DNA of 24,013 nucleotides from DATBFX01 sp036558305 (GTDB lineage: Bacteria; Chloroflexota; Chloroflexia; Thermomicrobiales; UBA6265). Location: assembly GCA_036558305.1 (NCBI GenBank), contig DATBFX010000313.1, positions 1 through 24,013 of the forward strand. The letters are read 5' to 3'. The position numbers and the translations under genes were made by a program. Of the stretch, positions 21,253 through 24,013 are shown one piece after another. The first letter of the stretch is position 1. Every line of letters begins with the position of its first letter. Below the pieces are notes generated by a model. It was not told the origin of the DNA. It did not search any database and worked only from the letters and a program-made list of their open reading frames with translations.

Positions 21253-21891
21253 CTACACGACCGAGCGAACGACCGTGACGAGCTTGCCTTGGATCTCGAC
21301 GTTGTCGGACGTCGTGTAGATGGGATCCATCGTCACGTTCGCGGGTTGGAGGCGGATGCGGTCGCCCTCGTGGTAGAGCTTCTTGAGGGTCGTTTCCTTC
21401 TGATCCCTCAACCAGACGGCGACCGTCTCGCCGTTTTCGCAAGTCTCCTGCGGGCGGAGAAGGACGATGTCGCCGTCGTTGATCAGAGCGTCGACCATCG
21501 AGTGGCCCTTGACCCGAAGCGCAAACAGACCGCGGCCGTGATCCGGCACCAACTCGGTGCTCAGCTCGATCGACTCCGCGACCTCGGAACCTTCGAGATC
21601 GCCCGGCACCGGGATCGGCTGGCCGGCGGCGATCTGGCCGATGACCGGGATGGTGATGACGTTGCGGCGGACGCCGGTGCGGCCGACGAGCTCGATCCCG
21701 CGGGAGATGTTGCGGTTGCGGCGGATCATGTTCCGCTGCTCGAGTACCTTCAGGTTGTAATCGACGACGCTCGTTGAGGAGATACCGAGCTCGCGCTGGA
21801 TGTCGCGGATCGTCGGCGGATAGTCGTTCTCGGCCAGGAAGTCCTCGATAAAGGCCAGGATGGCGCGCTGGCGTCGTGATAGGTCTCGCAT
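21253..21891 (-). CDS. lexA: LexA repressor (SOS regulator)
   Basis: 212 aa. Represses SOS genes and cleaves itself when RecA forms filaments on single-stranded DNA. Seen: N-terminal winged helix (RQRAILAFIEDFLAENDYPPTIRDI, GISSTSVVDYNLKVLEQ), the cleavage site A89-G90 (GQIAAGQP), catalytic S131 (VKGHSMVDALI) and K170 (TTLKKLY). The start is ATG at 21891 with AGGGGA 8-9 nt upstream. Its promoter carries an SOS box in the spacer, so it is autoregulated. A GT-C glycosyltransferase gene follows after 15 nt. No recA or other classical SOS gene is adjacent, but cvpA-mutS2 diverges from the same region. Confidence 0.97.
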   Translation of the reverse strand: MRDLSRRQRAILAFIEDFLAENDYPPTIRDIQRELGISSTSVVDYNLKVLEQRNMIRRNRNISRGIELVGRTGVRRNVITIPVIGQIAAGQPIPVPGDLEGSEVAESIELSTELVPDHGRGLFALRVKGHSMVDALINDGDIVLLRPQETCENGETVAVWLRDQKETTLKKLYHEGDRIRLQPANVTMDPIYTTSDNVEIQGKLVTVVRSVV

Positions 21892-21955
21892 CGTCTTATC
21901 CCCTCGCTGCTAGGAAGCTCGGCTGGCACGGCACCCCATGGCAGCCGGCGCCGCC

Positions 21956-21985
21956 ATTATAGGAACGAACACTTGTTCGTGTCAA
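21956..21985 (-). promoter_or_regulatory. Promoter of lexA, consensus sigma70
   Basis: On the minus strand a perfect TTGACA (21985-21980) and a perfect TATAAT (21961-21956) are separated by 18 nt. The leader to the lexA ATG is about 60 nt. The SOS box fills most of the spacer, so LexA binding would block RNA polymerase. Confidence 0.85.
21965..21980. promoter_or_regulatory. LexA operator (SOS box, Gram-positive type)
   Basis: ACGAAC-ACTT-GTTCGT, a palindrome with perfect 6-bp arms, matches the Bacillus/actinobacterial LexA site (CGAACRNRYGTTYC; core GAAC-N4-GTTC) and not the Escherichia box. It lies inside the lexA promoter and 134 nt before the cvpA start on the other strand. Confidence 0.9.
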
Positions 21986-22113
21986 CACCACTTGGCACCA
22001 ATGGGGGATAAGCGCGTACCGAAGGTCTGCCTAGAATCCGGATCAGGATCTGCACTGTTGCCCGGCCCCGCGTGCGGAGACGCCGTGCGGCGCGCGACGA
22101 GGACGGTCGAGCG

Positions 22114-22683
22114 ATGTTCAACGGCCTGGATTTCGCGATCATCATCACGTTCCTGGCGATCGTCGGGTTCGGGTTTTTCAGCGGTATCACCCGCGTCACC
22201 TCGGCGATCGTGGCCCTCTACTTCGGCGCGGTCCTGGCGGCGGCATTCTACCGACCACTCGCGGACGTCGCGCGCCACCATCTGACGACCATGGGTGAGC
22301 AGACGGGGTACCTGGTGTTTTTCCTGGTGCTGTTCTTCGCCTTCTCGGCAGTGCTGACGATGTTCGTCTCGCGCTGGCTGGGCGAGGTAAAGCTGCCGCG
22401 GCGGGTCGCCGTAGTGGATAATATCGGCGGCGCCGCCCTGGGGATCGTCGTGTCCGGACTGGCGTTGACCCTGGCGGCGATGTTGTTGGCGATTACGTTG
22501 CAGGCACTGAACCAGACGATCGTGATCGCAGACCGGGACGCGGTGCTGACGACGGTGCGGGGGCAGATCCACAATTCGACGCTGATGCCGATCTTCCTTC
22601 GGATGACGCCCTTCTTCGCACGGATGATCTCGCCGTGGTTCCCGGGTGGTTTGCCGCCGATTCTGTCTGCCGTGCCCACGTGA
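22114..22683 (+). CDS. CvpA-family membrane protein
   Basis: 189 aa. CvpA-family proteins are small membrane proteins named for colicin V production; their general role is unclear. Seen: four hydrophobic segments (about 7-25, 28-46, 68-92 and 111-138), the N-terminal LDFAIIITFLAIVGFGFFSGITR with the characteristic GF-x-x-G-x-x-R motif, and a KLPRRVAVVDNIGGAALGI block. The C-terminus is a long amphipathic stretch rich in Met, Phe and Pro. The start is ATG at 22114; the ribosome site (GAGG, about 11 nt) is weak, and the open frame upstream to GTG 22072 looks untranslated. mutS2 follows after 13 nt, a pairing known from Firmicutes. No clear promoter was found on this strand. Confidence 0.88.
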   Translation: MFNGLDFAIIITFLAIVGFGFFSGITRVTSAIVALYFGAVLAAAFYRPLADVARHHLTTMGEQTGYLVFFLVLFFAFSAVLTMFVSRWLGEVKLPRRVAVVDNIGGAALGIVVSGLALTLAAMLLAITLQALNQTIVIADRDAVLTTVRGQIHNSTLMPIFLRMTPFFARMISPWFPGGLPPILSAVPT

Positions 22684-22696
22684 TGATGGGTCTCCT

Positions 22697-24013
22697 TTGT
22701 CCGACACCGATCATGCGCACGCGGCCGTCCTGGCGAAACTCGAATTCCCGGCGGTCCTCGAACGGCTCGCCTACCACTGCCGCTTCTCGGTCGCCGCGGA
22801 ACGGGCGCGCGAACTCGGCCCGAGCGGCGACGTCGAGCAGGTTCGCTACCTCCTCGGGGTCACCGCCGAAGCCGTCCAACTCCTGATCGACTTTCCCGAC
22901 GTCACGATCGGCGGGGCGAAGGACATTCGGGCCCTGGTCGAGCGCGCCGAAAAAGGCGGTCGACTCCAGGCGGGCGAACTGTTGACCGTCGCCGACATGA
23001 TCTCGGCGTCGCGCAACCTGCGGCGCTCATTCCTGCGACTGCCGGACGTCGATTCCCGCTTCCCCTCCCTCCTCGAATTCGTGACGCACCTCGCCGATCT
23101 GCCCGACCTGGAAACCGACATCGCCCGCTCGATCGGGCCGCGGGGCGACGTCCTCGATACGGCGAGCGAGGCGCTGTCGCGCATCCGGCGCCAGGTTCGG
23201 GTCGCCCATTCCCGGTTGATGGAGCGGGTGAACAGCATCCTCACCGGTGGGCGCTACGCCTCGGCCATCCAGGACGCGATCATCACGACGCGCGACGGGC
23301 GCTACGTGGTGCCGATCAAGGCCGAGGCGCGGTCGCAGGTGCCGGGCGTCGTCCACGACACCTCGGCGAGCGGACAGACACTCTTCATCGAGCCGTTCGA
23401 CGTCGTCGAATTGAACAACAAATGGCGCGAGGCGCAGATCGAGGAGCAGCGCGAGATCGACCGCATCCTCGACGCGTTGAGCCAGCGGATTGGGGCACGG
23501 GCCGAGGCACTCGACCTGACCGTCGAGGCGGTGGCAGCGATCGACCTCGCGATGGCCAAGTCGCGGTTGGCCTTCGCGATGAAGGCGACTCGTCCAGGGC
23601 TGTGGAGCGGTGCGCCGGCCGGCACGGACGGGCATCCGTCGCACCGCATCTCGCTCGTGCGGGCCCGCCATCCGCTGCTCGATCCGGCGACCGTCGTACC
23701 GATCGACATTCACCTCGGCGAGACGTACCGCGTTCTCTTGATCACCGGTCCGAACACGGGCGGCAAAACGGTCGCGCTGAAAACGGTCGGTCTCCTGACG
23801 TTGATGGCGCAGGCCGGGCTGTACTTGCCGGCGGACGACACGTCGGTGGTCAGCGTCTTTCCGGCGGTCTTTGCCGACATCGGCGACGAGCAGAGCATCG
23901 CCCAAAGTCTCTCGACTTTCTCGGCACACATGCGCAACGTGATCGCGATGCTGCGTCAGGTCACGGCCGACAGCCTGGTGCTGCTCGACGAGCTCGGCGC
24001 CGGAACGGACCCG
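22697..24013 (+). CDS. mutS2: Endonuclease MutS2, N-terminal part (runs off right edge)
   Basis: 439 codons are present, open at the edge. MutS2 is a MutS homologue without the mismatch-recognition domain; it is tied to suppression of recombination and, in Bacillus, to rescue of collided ribosomes. Seen: the N-terminal KLEFPAVLERLAYHC, the core and clamp helices, TRDGRYVVPIKAEARSQVPGVVHDTSASGQTLFIEP (about 197-232, a MutS2 signature), Walker A GPNTGGKT (351-358) and Walker B LVLLDELGAGTDP (427-439). The C-terminal KOW and Smr domains would lie beyond the window. The start is TTG at 22697, chosen because it is the only reasonable codon just before the conserved N-terminus; it has no clear ribosome site and lies 13 nt after cvpA, suggesting coupling. 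Confidence 0.95.
   Translation, partial: MSDTDHAHAAVLAKLEFPAVLERLAYHCRFSVAAERARELGPSGDVEQVRYLLGVTAEAVQLLIDFPDVTIGGAKDIRALVERAEKGGRLQAGELLTVADMISASRNLRRSFLRLPDVDSRFPSLLEFVTHLADLPDLETDIARSIGPRGDVLDTASEALSRIRRQVRVAHSRLMERVNSILTGGRYASAIQDAIITTRDGRYVVPIKAEARSQVPGVVHDTSASGQTLFIEPFDVVELNNKWREAQIEEQREIDRILDALSQRIGARAEALDLTVEAVAAIDLAMAKSRLAFAMKATRPGLWSGAPAGTDGHPSHRISLVRARHPLLDPATVVPIDIHLGETYRVLLITGPNTGGKTVALKTVGLLTLMAQAGLYLPADDTSVVSVFPAVFADIGDEQSIAQSLSTFSAHMRNVIAMLRQVTADSLVLLDELGAGTDP

Noticed and set aside
22032..22037. TAGAAT as a -10 box for cvpA
   Set aside because: No acceptable -35 at 16-19 nt upstream.
1..24013. CRISPR arrays, tRNA or rRNA genes, insertion sequences, toxin-antitoxin or phage-defence modules
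   Set aside because: None seen on either strand. The Uma2 protein is an orphan and is not evidence of a defence system by itself.

Overview
The window is GC-rich bacterial chromosome, densely packed and mostly on the minus strand. It looks like housekeeping DNA: there is no rRNA, tRNA, CRISPR array, transposase or phage gene. The gene set suggests Chloroflexota, perhaps Thermomicrobia/Sphaerobacter-like. Supporting traits are a Gram-positive-type SOS box (CGAAC-N4-GTTCG), an HspR-type repressor coupled to a DnaJ, an actinobacterial/archaeal-type inositol-phosphate synthase, the cvpA-mutS2 pair, and an Ala/Ser/Pro/Glu low-complexity tract in SecD. This placement is inference, not a search result.

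Layout. (1) 1-1781, minus: the 5' part of secD (runs off the left edge), preceded by nadD. (2) 1870-3687, plus: a PHP-family histidinol phosphatase and an unrecognised polytopic membrane protein. (3) 3708-6292, minus: gyrA with a near-consensus promoter. (4) 6395-8418, minus: an orphan Uma2-family protein, then a myo-inositol-1-phosphate synthase gene with its own terminator and a symmetric upstream region. (5) 8490-12035, minus: a probable envelope-stress cluster, in transcription order a two-TM/winged-helix/zinc-ribbon protein, a DUF4178-like protein, PspA, a terminator-like hairpin, and an SPFH protein with a SHOCT tail. (6) 12111-15184, minus: purA, fabZ and a GT4 glycosyltransferase. (7) 15203-16670, minus: dnaJ-hspR with an ATGA overlap and a promoter overlapped by an inverted repeat. 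(8) 16662-17261, minus: a DUF4126 membrane protein. (9) 17368-19786, minus: two tandem enolase-superfamily genes, one intact galactonate-dehydratase-like enzyme and one upstream paralogue whose active site is almost erased. (10) 19783-21985, minus: lexA followed after 15 nt by a GT-C membrane glycosyltransferase, behind a consensus promoter with an SOS box in its spacer. (11) 22114-24013, plus: cvpA and mutS2 (cut by the right edge).

No gene-free stretch exceeds 300 bases. The longest gaps are 21892-22113 (lexA promoter and SOS box), 8256-8489 (ino1 upstream repeats) and 6213-6394 (gyrA promoter).

The items most worth a second look are a canonical EF-hand/TSP3-like calcium-loop insertion with four cysteines inside SecD; the enzyme/pseudoenzyme pair of tandem enolase-superfamily genes; the PspA-SPFH-DUF4178-zinc-ribbon cluster; a Ser replacing the near-invariant Gly of the GyrA HPHGD motif; and a non-HAIR inverted repeat at the dnaJ-hspR promoter.
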